64,000 nucleotides of DNA from Pyrinomonas methylaliphatogenes (GTDB lineage: Bacteria; Acidobacteriota; Blastocatellia; Pyrinomonadales; Pyrinomonadaceae). A program made the translations under genes and the position numbers. Shown here one piece after another: positions 37,673-47,845 of the stretch; position 1 is the stretch's first letter; each line of letters begins with the position of its first letter. The stretch lies in assembly GCF_000820845.2 (NCBI RefSeq), contig NZ_CBXV010000004.1, positions 186,001 through 250,000 on the forward strand. The letters run 5' to 3'. The notes beneath the pieces were generated by a model. The model was not told the origin of the DNA. It made no database searches and saw nothing but the letters and a program-made list of their open reading frames with translations.

Positions 37673-39232
37673 ATGCGGCGCCTGAAAAGTGAAGTGATCG
37701 GCAAAGATGCGGTAAGGCTTGGGGCCTATCTTCTCGCGTCGTGGGCGCTGATCGGCGGGGCGGCGGGCGAGGCGAGGATGGTCCAGTCTGTCGCCCCGCC
37801 CGGGACGTTTACGCGCGAGGCGTGGCAACAGACGTCAGGGCAGAAAGAGGTGACCGCGCGCAGTGTCGGCGAACGATTAATCCTCACCTCGAACGTTTCG
37901 CTAAGCGATTACGCGGCTTACCGACGCGACGAGCGTTTTTACGTCATCATCCCGCACGCGAAACTTGCGAACGCCGCCGCCGTGCGCGCTCTCCCTGGCG
38001 CATCGGCAGAGAGTCGCGGCGATGATCTCGTCCTCTCCTTCCGTCTTCGACCGGATTCCGGGGCGCGCGTCAACCAGCGTTTCAATCGCCTTGAGATCGC
38101 CTTCACTGGCCCAGGATCGACTGCCGTCAATTCGAGCGTGCTGTCAGCGTCCGACGCGGATCGATCGAGTATGAGGTCTGAGGAGAAGCGTCGAGAGGAG
38201 GGGCGACAGAAGGCGAACAGCGCGCCTAGCTCGACTGCTAGCTCAACTGCGATCGCTATCCAGTCAAGCAGCGCTTCTAGTTCGACTGCGATCGCTACCC
38301 CTTCCCCGGAAGTCGGCGAGGATCGAAGGCCAGCGAGCGAAGCCAAAGTCGAAGATGCGCGCCGTCCCACGCTCGTCAAAAAGGGATGGCTCGCGGCGGC
38401 GCTCATCTTCGCTCTCCTTCTCGCCCTTCTTAGCGCGCGTGCGCTGAGCACGCGAAGTGGGCGGCGAAGCGAGACCAATGACGAGCTTCGTCGAGCCGAG
38501 GGCGGGACGCCGGAGTTCGGATCGCTTCCTGATTGGGAGAGCGAAGCTAGTCCGGCGCGCGAGGTTGGTGAGTCCCAGCGCCCTATGGATCGTCGTGAAG
38601 ATCATCTTCCAACGATGGGCGAAGATCGGACGGATGAGGGGGCAGTCGAAACTCGCGTCGGCATCGGTGCTGAACGAAGAGAAGGGCGCGTCGCTGGCGA
38701 TTTTCGCGAGGAGGTCGAATCCGAGGAAGAGCTTTGGAGATCGATCGCCACCGCCTTTGACGATCCGATCCGCGAGCGGCGCGAAGAGGCGGCCCGCGCG
38801 TTGGTCCAGATCGCCGAGCGGTCGGCGAAGAGCCGAGCCGAGATCTTCGCGCGCGCGCTTCTCGAGGCGGACGCCGAGCGACGCCGTCGCATCGGTGAAG
38901 CGATCTGCTCTGCTGGATTAGCGGATGAAGCGATATCGAGATTGGGCAATGAAGATGAAGAGGCCCGTGAGGCTTTCGCTCTGTTGTTCGTCTTAGCGAA
39001 GGCGGGAGAGCTTGAACCTCTGGCCCGCGCTATTCAAGAGAGCGAAAGCAATAGAACACGCTTAACAATCGTGCGACTTCTCGCCCTATGCGATCATCCC
39101 GATGTGTTGCCGACGTTGAAACGATTGGTTGCGCAGACCGAATTGCCCAGCGATGTGCGGTCGGCTCTGATGGAAGCGATCTATCAGCAAAGCAGCGCCA
39201 AACTCTCCGCCGAAAGGCGCGCCTCAGGTTAA
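37673..39232 (+). CDS. Single-pass membrane protein with AMIN-like and HEAT-like domains
   Basis: A 519-residue protein I do not recognise as a named family. An N-terminal hydrophobic segment (LGAYLLASWALIGGAAGEA) is a likely signal. Residues ~45-150 form a beta-rich domain (VTARSVGERLILTSNVSLSDYAAYRRDERFYVIIPHAKL) that recalls AMIN-type domains. A Ser/Thr/Ala-rich linker precedes one membrane helix, GWLAAALIFALLLALLSARAL. The cytoplasmic C-terminal half carries helical, HEAT-like repeats (FDDPIRERREEAARALVQIAERSAKSRAEIFARALLEADAER). It starts 10 nt after the M1 peptidase gene, implying co-expression. Confidence 0.6.
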   Translation: MRRLKSEVIGKDAVRLGAYLLASWALIGGAAGEARMVQSVAPPGTFTREAWQQTSGQKEVTARSVGERLILTSNVSLSDYAAYRRDERFYVIIPHAKLANAAAVRALPGASAESRGDDLVLSFRLRPDSGARVNQRFNRLEIAFTGPGSTAVNSSVLSASDADRSSMRSEEKRREEGRQKANSAPSSTASSTAIAIQSSSASSSTAIATPSPEVGEDRRPASEAKVEDARRPTLVKKGWLAAALIFALLLALLSARALSTRSGRRSETNDELRRAEGGTPEFGSLPDWESEASPAREVGESQRPMDRREDHLPTMGEDRTDEGAVETRVGIGAERREGRVAGDFREEVESEEELWRSIATAFDDPIRERREEAARALVQIAERSAKSRAEIFARALLEADAERRRRIGEAICSAGLADEAISRLGNEDEEAREAFALLFVLAKAGELEPLARAIQESESNRTRLTIVRLLALCDHPDVLPTLKRLVAQTELPSDVRSALMEAIYQQSSAKLSAERRASG

Positions 39233-39301
39233 ATTTCGCCTCCGCTCGATGCTAAAATCTCTACTTTCGAACTCCATCGAGGATGGCTATCAGGAGAGAG
39301 C

Positions 39302-41290
39302 ATGCCCTTCAAACTTCGCTCCGACTTCCGGCCACAGGGCGATCAACCGCAGGCGATCGAAGCGCTCGTGCGCGGTCTCAACGAAGGCGTCAAGGATCAA
39401 GTGTTGTTGGGAGTGACCGGAAGCGGCAAGACCTTTACGATCGCTTCGGTCATCGAGCGCGTGCAACGCCCGGCGCTCGTCATCGCGCACAACAAGACGC
39501 TCGCCGCGCAACTCTATCAGGAGTTCAAAACCTTCTTCCCCGAAAACGCCGTCGAGTATTTCGTCTCGTACTACGACTACTATCAACCGGAAGCTTATGT
39601 GCCGGCGACCGACACCTACATCGAAAAGGAGGCGACGATCAACGAGGAGATAGACCGGTTGCGGCTGTCGGCGACGCGCGCGCTTTTCGAGCGGCGCGAT
39701 GTGATCGTGGTGGCGAGCGTTTCGTGCATTTATGGTCTAGGCGATCCGGACGCTTATTACGGCATGCTGATCTTCGTCGAACCGGGCCAGCGCATGGGGC
39801 GCGATGAACTCCTGCGCAAGCTCGTCGAGCTACAGTACGAACGCTCGGACATCGAATTCGGACGCGGCACGTTTCGCGTGCGCGGCGATACGGTCGAAAT
39901 CTACCCAAGCTATCAGGATCAAGCTTATCGCGTCGAGTTCTGGGGCGACGAGATAGACGCCGTGTCAACGATCGATCCGTTGCTCGGCGAAGTGATTCAC
40001 CGGCACGAGGCGCGCGTTCCGATCTACCCGCGCACGCACTACGTGATGTCGAAGCAGACGATTCGGCGCGCGATCCGCTCCATCCGCGAAGAGCTCGAAT
40101 GGTGGGAGGCGCAGTTGATCGCCGAAGGCAAACTCGTCGAAGCCCAGAGGCTCCATCAGCGGACGATGTACGACCTCGAGATGATCAAGGAGATGGGCTT
40201 CTGTCGTGGGATCGAGAACTACTCGCGCCACCTGACGGGCCGACGCCCGGGCGAGCCGCCGCCGACGTTGCTCGACTACTTGCCGCGCGATACGGTCGTC
40301 ATCATCGACGAATCGCACCAGACGATCCCGCAGCTCCGCGGCATGTATCACGGCGATCAGACGCGCAAACGGACGCTCGTTGAATACGGCTTCCGCTTGC
40401 CGAGCGCGCTCGACAACCGCCCGCTCAACTTCGAAGAGTTCGAAGCGCGCATCGGACAGACGATCTACGTTTCGGCCACTCCCGGACCATACGAGCTTAC
40501 CAAAACCGGAGGCGAAGTCGTCGAGCAGATCATCCGTCCGACCGGATTGATGGATCCCGAAGTTGAAGTCCGGCCCGTGCGCGGCCAGATAGACGACCTG
40601 TTGCACGAATGTCGCGTGCGCGCTGAGCGGCGCGAGCGCGTGCTGGTGACGACCTTGACCAAGAAGATGGCCGAGGACTTGACCGAGTATTTCACGGAAG
40701 TCGGCGTGCGCGTCCGTTACCTGCATTCCGACATCGAAACGCTCGAGCGCGTGCGCATCCTTCGCGACTTGAGGCGCGGCGAATTCGATGTGCTGGTTGG
40801 CATCAACCTGTTGCGTGAAGGGTTGGATCTGCCGGAAGTCTCGCTCGTCGCCATCCTCGACGCTGACAAAGAGGGTTTCCTGCGGTCGGAATCTTCGCTC
40901 ATCCAGACCATCGGACGCGCCGCGCGCAACGTCAACGGCAAGGTGATCCTCTATGCCGACACGGTGACCGATTCGATGCGCCGCGCCATCGAAGAGACGC
41001 GCCGCCGTCGGGCCATTCAAGAGGCCTACAATCGCGAACACGGCATCACGCCCCAAACGATCGTCAAACCGATCGAAGCGACCCTGGTGACGGCTTACGA
41101 AGCCGATTACTTCAAAGTGCCGCTCGATCTCGAGGCGTTCGAAGAGTATTCGCCCGAACGCCTCGACGAGACGATCAAGCAACTGGAGAAGGAGATGCGC
41201 GAAGCGGCGCGCGCGCTGGAATTCGAGCGCGCCGCGGAGTTGCGCGATAAGATAAAGTACCTGCGCGAACGCCAGTTGCAATTGACCTGA
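39302..41290 (+). CDS. uvrB: UvrABC system protein B
   Basis: The helicase-like damage-verification subunit of nucleotide excision repair, 662 residues as usual for the family. Walker A is [17 protein letters not shown]. The beta-hairpin that clamps DNA is in [45 protein letters not shown], and the DEAD-like box is [18 protein letters not shown]. Motif VI is [19 protein letters not shown], and the C-terminal UVR domain [19 protein letters not shown] binds UvrC. A CAGGAGAGAG ribosome site precedes the ATG. Confidence 0.98.
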   Translation: MPFKLRSDFRPQGDQPQAIEALVRGLNEGVKDQVLLGVTGSGKTFTIASVIERVQRPALVIAHNKTLAAQLYQEFKTFFPENAVEYFVSYYDYYQPEAYVPATDTYIEKEATINEEIDRLRLSATRALFERRDVIVVASVSCIYGLGDPDAYYGMLIFVEPGQRMGRDELLRKLVELQYERSDIEFGRGTFRVRGDTVEIYPSYQDQAYRVEFWGDEIDAVSTIDPLLGEVIHRHEARVPIYPRTHYVMSKQTIRRAIRSIREELEWWEAQLIAEGKLVEAQRLHQRTMYDLEMIKEMGFCRGIENYSRHLTGRRPGEPPPTLLDYLPRDTVVIIDESHQTIPQLRGMYHGDQTRKRTLVEYGFRLPSALDNRPLNFEEFEARIGQTIYVSATPGPYELTKTGGEVVEQIIRPTGLMDPEVEVRPVRGQIDDLLHECRVRAERRERVLVTTLTKKMAEDLTEYFTEVGVRVRYLHSDIETLERVRILRDLRRGEFDVLVGINLLREGLDLPEVSLVAILDADKEGFLRSESSLIQTIGRAARNVNGKVILYADTVTDSMRRAIEETRRRRAIQEAYNREHGITPQTIVKPIEATLVTAYEADYFKVPLDLEAFEEYSPERLDETIKQLEKEMREAARALEFERAAELRDKIKYLRERQLQLT

Positions 41291-41502
41291 TGGACCGCAG
41301 GAGGACGCGAAGGTGGCGAAGAGCGCTGTTTATTTGTGCAAGGAAGGAAGCGGCGATGCTTGGTTTCAAGCGCCAAGTCGCCGATTCTGCGATCAGCGGT
41401 GTTAAGCTTCAGAGGGCTGGCGGAGGTTGCTGGCATAGACTTGTATAGGCAAAGCGCATGTTCCAACGGTTTTAGACCAGAAGAGCGAGAATCAATCCGA
41501 CT

Positions 41503-42672
41503 ATGTTTCGTTTCACTACAGCCGGAGAATCGCATGGGCGCGCGCTCGTCGCGATCGTCGAAGGCATGCCCGCCGGAGTGCCCATCAGCGTCGAGGCGAT
41601 CGATCGAGATCTGGAGCGCAGGCAATGGGGATATGGCCGCGGCGGGCGTCAGCGGATCGAACGCGATCGCGCGCAGATATTGAGCGGAGTGCGCCACGGG
41701 CGCACGCTCGGTTCGCCCATCGCCCTGATGATCGAAAATCGGGATTGGGTCAACTGGCAAGACGTGATGGCCGTTGAGCCGCGCGACCTGCCGCCCGAAG
41801 ACGCGCGCCAACTCAAGCGCCCGCGTCCAGGTCATGCCGATCTTGCGGGCGGTTTGAAGTTCAATGCGCGCGATTTGCGCGACATCTTGGAGCGGGCCTC
41901 GGCGCGCGAATCTGCCGCGCGGGTCGCTTGCGGTGCCATCGCCAAACAGTTGCTCATCGAATTCGGCATCGAGATACGAAGCCATGTGATTCAACTGGGC
42001 GGCATCCCGAGCGAGCCGCTCGAACTCGACTGGTCCAGCATCGTCGCCATCCCGGACGATGCGCCTTTGCGCTGCGGAGACGCCGGGATCGAAAAGCAGA
42101 TGGTCGCGCGCGTGGATGAAGCGCGGCGCGAAGGCGACACTCTCGGCGGGATCTTCGAGGTGGTCGCACGCGGAGTGGTCGTCGGTTTAGGTTCGCACGT
42201 TTCATGGGAGGCGAAGCTCGATGGGCGTCTGGCCCAGGCCGTGATGTCCATCCCGGCGGTGAAAGCCGTCGAAATAGGTGCAGGCGTGCGCGCCGCGGCG
42301 CTGCCCGGTTCGCAGGTTCATGATGAGATCGCTTACGATACGGAAGCGAAGCGTTTCTTCCACCGGACCAATCGCGCGGGCGGATTGGAAGGGGGCATCA
42401 CCAATGGCGAAGAGCTTCGCGTGCGCGGCTACTTGAAACCGATCTCGACTTTGCGCCGCCCGCTGCGTTCGGTCGATATCGAAACCAAAGAAGAGAGCGC
42501 TGCCGCTTACGAGCGTTCAGATACGACGGCTGTCCCGGCTGCCGGCGTGATCGGCGAGGCGATGGTCGCGCTCGTTCTGGCCGGGGCCATGCGCGAGAAG
42601 TTCGGCGGCGATAGCCTCGTTGAGATGAAGCGTAATTTTCAGATGTATCTCGATCAACTGCGCGATTACTGA
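41503..42672 (+). CDS. aroC: Chorismate synthase
   Basis: Converts 5-enolpyruvylshikimate-3-phosphate to chorismate with reduced FMN, the last step of the shikimate pathway. It has 389 residues. Conserved are [61 protein letters not shown], and [44 protein letters not shown]. Later come [33 protein letters not shown] and [22 protein letters not shown]. The start lacks a strong Shine-Dalgarno sequence. Confidence 0.97.
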   Translation: MFRFTTAGESHGRALVAIVEGMPAGVPISVEAIDRDLERRQWGYGRGGRQRIERDRAQILSGVRHGRTLGSPIALMIENRDWVNWQDVMAVEPRDLPPEDARQLKRPRPGHADLAGGLKFNARDLRDILERASARESAARVACGAIAKQLLIEFGIEIRSHVIQLGGIPSEPLELDWSSIVAIPDDAPLRCGDAGIEKQMVARVDEARREGDTLGGIFEVVARGVVVGLGSHVSWEAKLDGRLAQAVMSIPAVKAVEIGAGVRAAALPGSQVHDEIAYDTEAKRFFHRTNRAGGLEGGITNGEELRVRGYLKPISTLRRPLRSVDIETKEESAAAYERSDTTAVPAAGVIGEAMVALVLAGAMREKFGGDSLVEMKRNFQMYLDQLRDY

Positions 42673-42752
42673 TTTCGCGCGGTTGGTGAACCAGAGGGTT
42701 TCCCGATTAGCATCAAGGTCCCGATCGGTCGTAAAATCGTCTGTTGTGGAAT

Positions 42753-43265
42753 ATGGCTAAGCGCAAGATAGTCAAATATCCCGATCCGGTTTTGGAGACG
42801 CCGGGCGAGCCCGTGACGGAGTTCGACGCGGAACTAAAGCGGCTCGTCGAAGATATGTTCGAGACGATGTACGCGGCATCAGGCGTCGGCCTTGCCGCGC
42901 CGCAAGTCGGCGTGAGCAAACGCCTTTTTGTGATGGACTGTTCCGGCGGCAAGGATCCGGCGCAACGGCATGTCATGATCAACCCGCAGATCATCGCCAC
43001 CGAAGGCGAACAGACGGGCGAAGAAGGATGCCTTTCGTTTCCCGGAATCTACCTGCCCGTGACGCGCGCGATGCGCGCCGTCATCCGCGCACAGGATCTG
43101 GAAGGGCGAGAGTTTGAGCTAGACACGCAGGAGCTTGCCGCCCGCTGCGTGCTGCACGAAACCGATCATTGCGACGGGATACTCTTCATCGAGCGCGTCT
43201 CGCCGCTCAAACGCGAGATGGTCAAACGGCGCATCAAGAAATTGATCAAAGCGGGAGAATGGTGA
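42753..43265 (+). CDS. def: Peptide deformylase
   Basis: Removes the formyl group from the initiator Met of new proteins. It has 170 residues, usual for the family. All three metal/catalytic motifs are present: [27 protein letters not shown] with the Cys ligand, and [12 protein letters not shown], the HExxH zinc/iron site written HETDH. The ATG at 42753 is preferred over an in-frame TTG 9 nt upstream. It lies 80 nt after aroC. Confidence 0.97.
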   Translation: MAKRKIVKYPDPVLETPGEPVTEFDAELKRLVEDMFETMYAASGVGLAAPQVGVSKRLFVMDCSGGKDPAQRHVMINPQIIATEGEQTGEEGCLSFPGIYLPVTRAMRAVIRAQDLEGREFELDTQELAARCVLHETDHCDGILFIERVSPLKREMVKRRIKKLIKAGEW

Positions 43266-43940
43266 TCGACTCTGCTTCCGCTCAGATTCGGAAAACTTTC
43301 GCCAGTCTGGATGGGTGCGCTTCCTGGCCCAGTCTGTAAAACTCGCAAAAGCTCTGATGGGCGGTCTCCATTTGCCCGGATCGATATGATTTCTTCTTCA
43401 CGCGATCGCCGCGTGAAAGAGCGCGAATCTTCTCGGTCGCAGCTTCAAGCTACACCGGACGCTCCAGAACGCGCGGCGGACGCACGGTTGCGGTCAGTCC
43501 GGCGCGAACTTATCCGCAATATGGCGAGATCCCATGCGCTGCTTGTAATCGAGCACGGGGGGCTCGCCCGTCGTCAGTGCCAAGCGGTCTATTTGTGAAA
43601 CCATTTCGGACGCAAGCATATTCGGCGCATACTTTGGCGTTCCTTGCAAATTCTCGAACCTTTTGCCCCGCGCGCCGAGTCCGAGCATAACCGAACGAGC
43701 CACCGAGCGTGAAGAGAGCAGATTCTTGCTTCTAGATTCTGCTATCGCGGATCCCATCGTGGCGCAGGCCATTCGGTGCAGCGAAGAGAAGGATCGTAAG
43801 AGATCTTCCGAAGATGCCGATTGGATAAGGCGGTGAAGGCGGGCTGACATGAAAACCCCAGCAGTTTATCGCTTGCGCTCCGTAATAGAAGCGAAGTCCC
43901 TGCGCGAGGTATAACATGGGGGCAGAAGGGGCGGAGTGAG
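43266..43940. other. Non-coding gap
   Basis: No supported gene. A 118-codon minus-strand ORF (43494-43850) and a 95-codon plus-strand ORF overlap each other and match no recognised domain. The sequence could be a decayed gene but shows no mobile-element end. A purine-rich CGGAGTGAG at the right end serves the P-type ATPase gene. Confidence 0.45.
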
Positions 43941-46004
43941 ATGAAGAGCTCGAATGGTCAACGGACGATCGAGTTAAGCTTAAGCGGTGTGGACTGTGCC
44001 GCATGCGTTCGGCGCGTTCAGGAATCGATCGCCAGACTTCCCGGGGTTGAAGATGTTCGTGTCGCGCCGTCCGCTCGAAAGGTCATCATCAAGTTCGATC
44101 CGAAGCTCATCGATCTCGCCGCGATACGAAAGGCGATCGAGCGCGCTGGTTATTCGGTCGCCGATCTCCCATCGACCGCTCCCGCGCTCGTCCGTCGAAC
44201 GAAGATTCTAGGCATCCTCTTCAGCGCCGTTTTGTGCGGCATAGTCGCGGGAGAATGGTTCGGGGTATGGAAGAGAGTGAACGAATTCGTTCCGTTCCCT
44301 CTCGGCGTCGGAGTTGTCATCGTCAGCAGTCTGCCGATCTTCCGCAACGTTTTGCGCGCTGCGTTCAGAGGGCGGATCACTTCGCACACTCTGATGACTA
44401 TCGGGGCGCTCGCGGCGTTGATCGTCGGCGAATGGGTGACGGCGGCAATTGTTGTGGCTTTCATGCGCATCGGCGGCTATATCGAGCGTCTCACCGCGCA
44501 AAGCGCCCGTCGCGCTGTGGGAGAGTTGCTCGCGCTTGCGCCGCAAACGGCGCGTGTCGAGCGCAACGGAGCGGCGCTGGAAGTGCCGGTCGGCGAAGTG
44601 AAGATCGGTGAGATAGTCATCGTCCGACCCGGCGAGAAGATCCCCGTAGACGGCGAGGTCATCGCCGGGCGCGCCACAGTCGATCAGGCGGCCATCACTG
44701 GTGAAGCTATGCCCGTCGAGGTCGCCGCAGGCGCGCATGTTTTCGCGGCGACGATCGCGCAGTTTGGGAGTTTGCGTGTGAAAGCTCTTCGCATCGGCGC
44801 CGATACGACTTTCGGTCGCGTGATCAAGATGGTGGAAGAAGCCGAAAGCCATCGCGCCGACATGCACCAGCTCGCCGATAGGTTCAGCGCCTATTATCTG
44901 CCGATCGTCAGCGCGGTCGCCGCGCTGACACTCATCATCGGCAAACCTCTCTCTGCGGTTGCCGTGTTGGTCGTCGCCTGTTCCTGTTCGTTCGCTTTAG
45001 CGACGCCCGTCGCGATGCTCGCTTCGATTGGCGCGAGCGCAAAGCGCGGCCTGCTGGTTAAGGGAGGGAGATATCTCGAAGCGTTGGCACGTGCCGACGT
45101 GATTCTGCTCGATAAGACCGGCACGTTAACGCTCGGTCGCCCGCAGATCAGCGATATCTTTTCGCTCAACGGATTGCCGATCTCCGAAATACTCGCTTTG
45201 GCCGCTTCCGCCGAACGTTACTCGGAGCATCCTTTGGCCGAAGCGGTGCGCGCCGCCGCGCGCGCGCAAAACTTGCCGCTATATGAAGCGCAGGATTTTG
45301 AAGCGCTCCCCGGTATGGGCGTGCGGGCCAAGGTGAACGGCAAGACCGTGATCGTTGGCAATAAGCATCTCATTCCGCAGGCGGGCACGTTGCCGGTGGC
45401 ACGTGGTTTGGAAGCTGAAGGGAAGACGCTTCTGTTCGTCGCTTGCGATGATCAACTCGCTGCGGTGCTTGCCGCTTCTGACGCTCTTCGTCCAGATGTC
45501 ACTGCCGCGCTCGACGAACTGCGCGCGCTCGGACTAGAGCGGATAGAGCTGCTCACCGGCGATAACGAACGCGCCGCGGCAGGGCTTGCCGGAAAACTCG
45601 GCATCGGGTATCGCGCCGAACTTTTGCCGGAAGACAAGATCCGTATCGTCAAAGAGCATCAAGCGGATGGGCGCACGGTCGTGATGATCGGCGACGGCGT
45701 AAACGATGCGCCGGCGCTGGCCCAGTCCGATGTCGGCGTCGCGATAGGTGCGATGGACGTGGCTATCGAAGCGGCGCACGTCGCGCTCTTGCGCGAGGAT
45801 TGGTCGCTCGTGCCGGAAGCGATACGCATCGCGCGGCGAACGATGCGCGTCGTGAAGATGAACCTCGCGTTCACAGTCGTTTATAACGCGGCAGGATTGG
45901 CATTGGCGGCGTTTGGCCTGCTGCCGCCAACGCTCGCCGCCGCCGCCCAATCGCTGCCCGATCTGGGAATACTCGCAAATTCAGCCCGATTGCTGCGCCG
46001 CTAG
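43941..46004 (+). CDS. Heavy-metal P1B-type ATPase with CSC motif
   Basis: A metal-exporting P-type ATPase of 687 residues. The N-terminal heavy-metal-associated domain has the C19-A-A-C22 metal site (GVDCAACVRRVQESIARLPGV). The phosphorylation site is DKTGTLTLGRP with D391. The HP motif SEHPLAEAVRAA and the hinge MIGDGVNDAPALAQSDVGVAIG are intact. The membrane metal site, normally CPC or CPx in helix 6, reads C347-S348-C349 (VVACSCSFALATPVA). The last helices end LPPTLAAAAQSLPDLGILANSARLL instead of the MxxSS pattern of copper pumps. The metal is therefore uncertain. Confidence 0.9.
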   Translation: MKSSNGQRTIELSLSGVDCAACVRRVQESIARLPGVEDVRVAPSARKVIIKFDPKLIDLAAIRKAIERAGYSVADLPSTAPALVRRTKILGILFSAVLCGIVAGEWFGVWKRVNEFVPFPLGVGVVIVSSLPIFRNVLRAAFRGRITSHTLMTIGALAALIVGEWVTAAIVVAFMRIGGYIERLTAQSARRAVGELLALAPQTARVERNGAALEVPVGEVKIGEIVIVRPGEKIPVDGEVIAGRATVDQAAITGEAMPVEVAAGAHVFAATIAQFGSLRVKALRIGADTTFGRVIKMVEEAESHRADMHQLADRFSAYYLPIVSAVAALTLIIGKPLSAVAVLVVACSCSFALATPVAMLASIGASAKRGLLVKGGRYLEALARADVILLDKTGTLTLGRPQISDIFSLNGLPISEILALAASAERYSEHPLAEAVRAAARAQNLPLYEAQDFEALPGMGVRAKVNGKTVIVGNKHLIPQAGTLPVARGLEAEGKTLLFVACDDQLAAVLAASDALRPDVTAALDELRALGLERIELLTGDNERAAAGLAGKLGIGYRAELLPEDKIRIVKEHQADGRTVVMIGDGVNDAPALAQSDVGVAIGAMDVAIEAAHVALLREDWSLVPEAIRIARRTMRVVKMNLAFTVVYNAAGLALAAFGLLPPTLAAAAQSLPDLGILANSARLLRR

Positions 46005-46021
46005 GACGGGAAAAATCACCC

Positions 46022-46049
46022 TTGACATCCCTCCCCGAGCCCTTATAAT
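46022..46049 (+). promoter_or_regulatory. Consensus sigma-70 promoter of glnA
   Basis: TTGACA (46022-46027), a 16-nt spacer and TATAAT (46044-46049): both boxes match the consensus exactly. It lies 18 nt after the P-type ATPase stop and gives a leader of about 130 nt before the glnA start. Confidence 0.85.
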
Positions 46050-46084
46050 CATCATCTTTTAAAAAACAATGAAGAGCGCCTGCC

Positions 46085-46146
46085 GAACGATGACGTTCGC
46101 CTTCTGCACGGTTTCGTGCTCATACCCGAGCCGCCCGGAAGCGGCT
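46085..46146 (+). promoter_or_regulatory. glnA leader with three consecutive hairpins
   Basis: Three perfect hairpins follow one another in the leader. They are GAACG-ATGA-CGTTC (46085-46098), GCACG-GTTT-CGTGC (46106-46119) and AGCCGC-CCGGAA-GCGGCT (46129-46146). The last ends about 25 nt before the Shine-Dalgarno sequence AAGGAGAG. It does not match a riboswitch I can name. A regulatory or mRNA-stabilising role is inference. Confidence 0.5.
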
Positions 46147-46184
46147 GACAAAATCCACACCCCAAAATTTAATAAGGAGAGAAA

Positions 46185-47609
46185 ATGGACGCCAAAACAG
46201 CGCTGAAGTATGCTGAAGATCACGGAGCTCGATTCGTCTCCCTTCGTTTCACCGATCTGGTCGGAGCGTGGCATCACTTAACCTTCCCGATTCACGAACT
46301 ATCCGAAAGCAGCTTCGAAGATGGCTTCGGCTTCGATGCCTCCAGTTTGCGCGGATGGGCTTCGATCCACGAGTCGGACATGTTGCTCGTGCCCGATCCA
46401 TCGCGCTTCTGGATGGATCCGTTCGCTGAGGAGCCGACCGTATGTTTCATCGCCAATGTCGTCGATCCGATTACCAAAGAAGGCTATGGGCTCGATCCGC
46501 GATCGGTGGCCGCGCGCGCGGAGAGTTACCTCCGCTTTACGGGGATTGCCGATACGGCCTATTTTGGTCCCGAGGCTGAATTCTTCGTCTTCGACAGCGT
46601 GCGCTTCTATAACGAGCAGAACGCCGCCGGATACGAAGTCGAGTCGGACGAGGGCATATGGAACTCCGGGCGCGGCAGCAACGGTTTCGAAAGCCCGAAC
46701 CTCGGCTACCGCATCCGCAACAAGGAAGGTTATGTGCCGGTCCCACCGGCTGATAGTTTGAGCGATCTGCGCTCGGAGATCGCCCTGACGCTCGAAAGCG
46801 TTGGCATTCAAGTCGAGTGTCATCACCACGAAGTGGCGACCGCCGGGCAATGCGAGATCGACTTCCGTTTCTCGACCCTTCTCGGCACCGCCGATAATCT
46901 GCAGCTCTTCAAATATATCGTGCGCAACACAGCGTATCGATACGGCAAGGCTGTGACCTTCATGCCGAAGCCGATCTACGGCGATAACGGGAGCGGGATG
47001 CACTGCCATCAGTCGCTCTGGAAGAATGAGAAGCCGCTCTTTGCCGGCGATGGCTATGCTGGGTTGAGCGATCTGGCGCGTTACTACATCGGCGGGTTGC
47101 TCAAACACGCGCCGGCGATCGTCGCGTTTGCCGCGCCGACGACCAACAGCTATAAGCGACTCGTGCCGGGCTTCGAAGCGCCGGTCAACCTCGCCTATTC
47201 GGCGCGCAATCGCTCAGCTGCGGTGCGCATCCCGATGTTCTCGCAGAATCCGAAACAGAAGCGGATCGAGTTTCGCCCGCCGGATCCATCCTGCAATCCG
47301 TATCTCGCCTTCTCCGCGATGCTCATGGCTGGGCTCGACGGGATCCAGAATCGCATCGACCCGGGCGAGCCTCTCGATAAGGATATCTACGATCTTTCGC
47401 CCGAAGAGCTGAAAGACGTCCCCAGCTTGCCGGGATCGCTCGACGATGCGTTGAGCGCGCTCGAGGCCGATCACAGCTTCTTGCTGAAGGGCGATGTCTT
47501 TACGCCACAGTTGATCGAGCGTTGGATCAGCTATAAGCGTGAGCGCGAGGTGCAGCCTTTGCGGATGCGGCCACACCCATTGGAATTTGCGCTCTATTTC
47601 GACGTCTGA
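46185..47609 (+). CDS. glnA: Glutamine synthetase type I
   Basis: Makes glutamine from glutamate, ammonia and ATP; a cytoplasmic dodecamer. It has 474 residues. Motifs are [41 protein letters not shown] (metal ligands), [20 protein letters not shown] and [27 protein letters not shown]. The Tyr adenylylation site is Y402 in [20 protein letters not shown], so GlnE-type control is plausible. Strong AAGGAG ribosome site. Transcribed from a consensus promoter and ended by a hairpin terminator. Confidence 0.97.
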   Translation: MDAKTALKYAEDHGARFVSLRFTDLVGAWHHLTFPIHELSESSFEDGFGFDASSLRGWASIHESDMLLVPDPSRFWMDPFAEEPTVCFIANVVDPITKEGYGLDPRSVAARAESYLRFTGIADTAYFGPEAEFFVFDSVRFYNEQNAAGYEVESDEGIWNSGRGSNGFESPNLGYRIRNKEGYVPVPPADSLSDLRSEIALTLESVGIQVECHHHEVATAGQCEIDFRFSTLLGTADNLQLFKYIVRNTAYRYGKAVTFMPKPIYGDNGSGMHCHQSLWKNEKPLFAGDGYAGLSDLARYYIGGLLKHAPAIVAFAAPTTNSYKRLVPGFEAPVNLAYSARNRSAAVRIPMFSQNPKQKRIEFRPPDPSCNPYLAFSAMLMAGLDGIQNRIDPGEPLDKDIYDLSPEELKDVPSLPGSLDDALSALEADHSFLLKGDVFTPQLIERWISYKREREVQPLRMRPHPLEFALYFDV

Positions 47610-47633
47610 TCGAACAGCCTTGAGGATCTCATG

Positions 47634-47673
47634 AGCGCGGGGGGTTGGCCAAAGCCCCCGCGCTCTCTCTTTC
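47634..47673 (+). terminator. Rho-independent terminator of glnA
   Basis: A perfect 10-bp GC-rich stem (AGCGCGGGGG with CCCCCGCGCT) with an 11-nt loop, followed by the pyrimidine-rich CTCTCTTTC. It lies 24 nt after the glnA stop. Confidence 0.8.
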
Positions 47674-47763
47674 GGGGCATCCGTCAAAAAACTCGCAATC
47701 GCTCGAATGCCTTGTGCTCTAGTTGCCGCGCTCCTTTCTTTGAGGCGCCCGTCAAAAAAACTA

Positions 47764-47792
47764 TTGTCAAAACGATCGTTGCGTGATATAGT
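47764..47792 (+). promoter_or_regulatory. Promoter of the ROK regulator gene
   Basis: TTGTCA (47764-47769), a 17-nt spacer and TATAGT (47787-47792): a good sigma-70 match. The -10 box overlaps the first two bases of the shared 22-bp motif, so the product could regulate its own gene. Confidence 0.65.
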
Positions 47793-47812
47793 TCGCGGCT
47801 CGAATTAAAGCT
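47791..47812 (+). promoter_or_regulatory. Candidate operator, copy 1
   Basis: A 22-bp sequence beginning GTTCG and containing the core CGAATTAAA. It matches 49073-49094 at 18 of 22 positions. It lies at the expected transcription start of the ROK gene. The two copies flank the two outer ends of the regulator gene and precede the receptor gene. Confidence 0.45.
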
Positions 47813-47845
47813 GAGCGGAGGCCGGGCGCGCGGCTGAAGATTCGG

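Noticed and set aside
39965-41281. 438-codon minus-strand ORF opposite uvrB
   Set aside because: Shadow of uvrB; no recognisable domain.
43494-43850. 118-codon minus-strand ORF between def and the P-type ATPase gene
   Set aside because: No recognised domain, no ribosome site that stands out, and overlap with another open frame; kept only as a remark in the gap entry.
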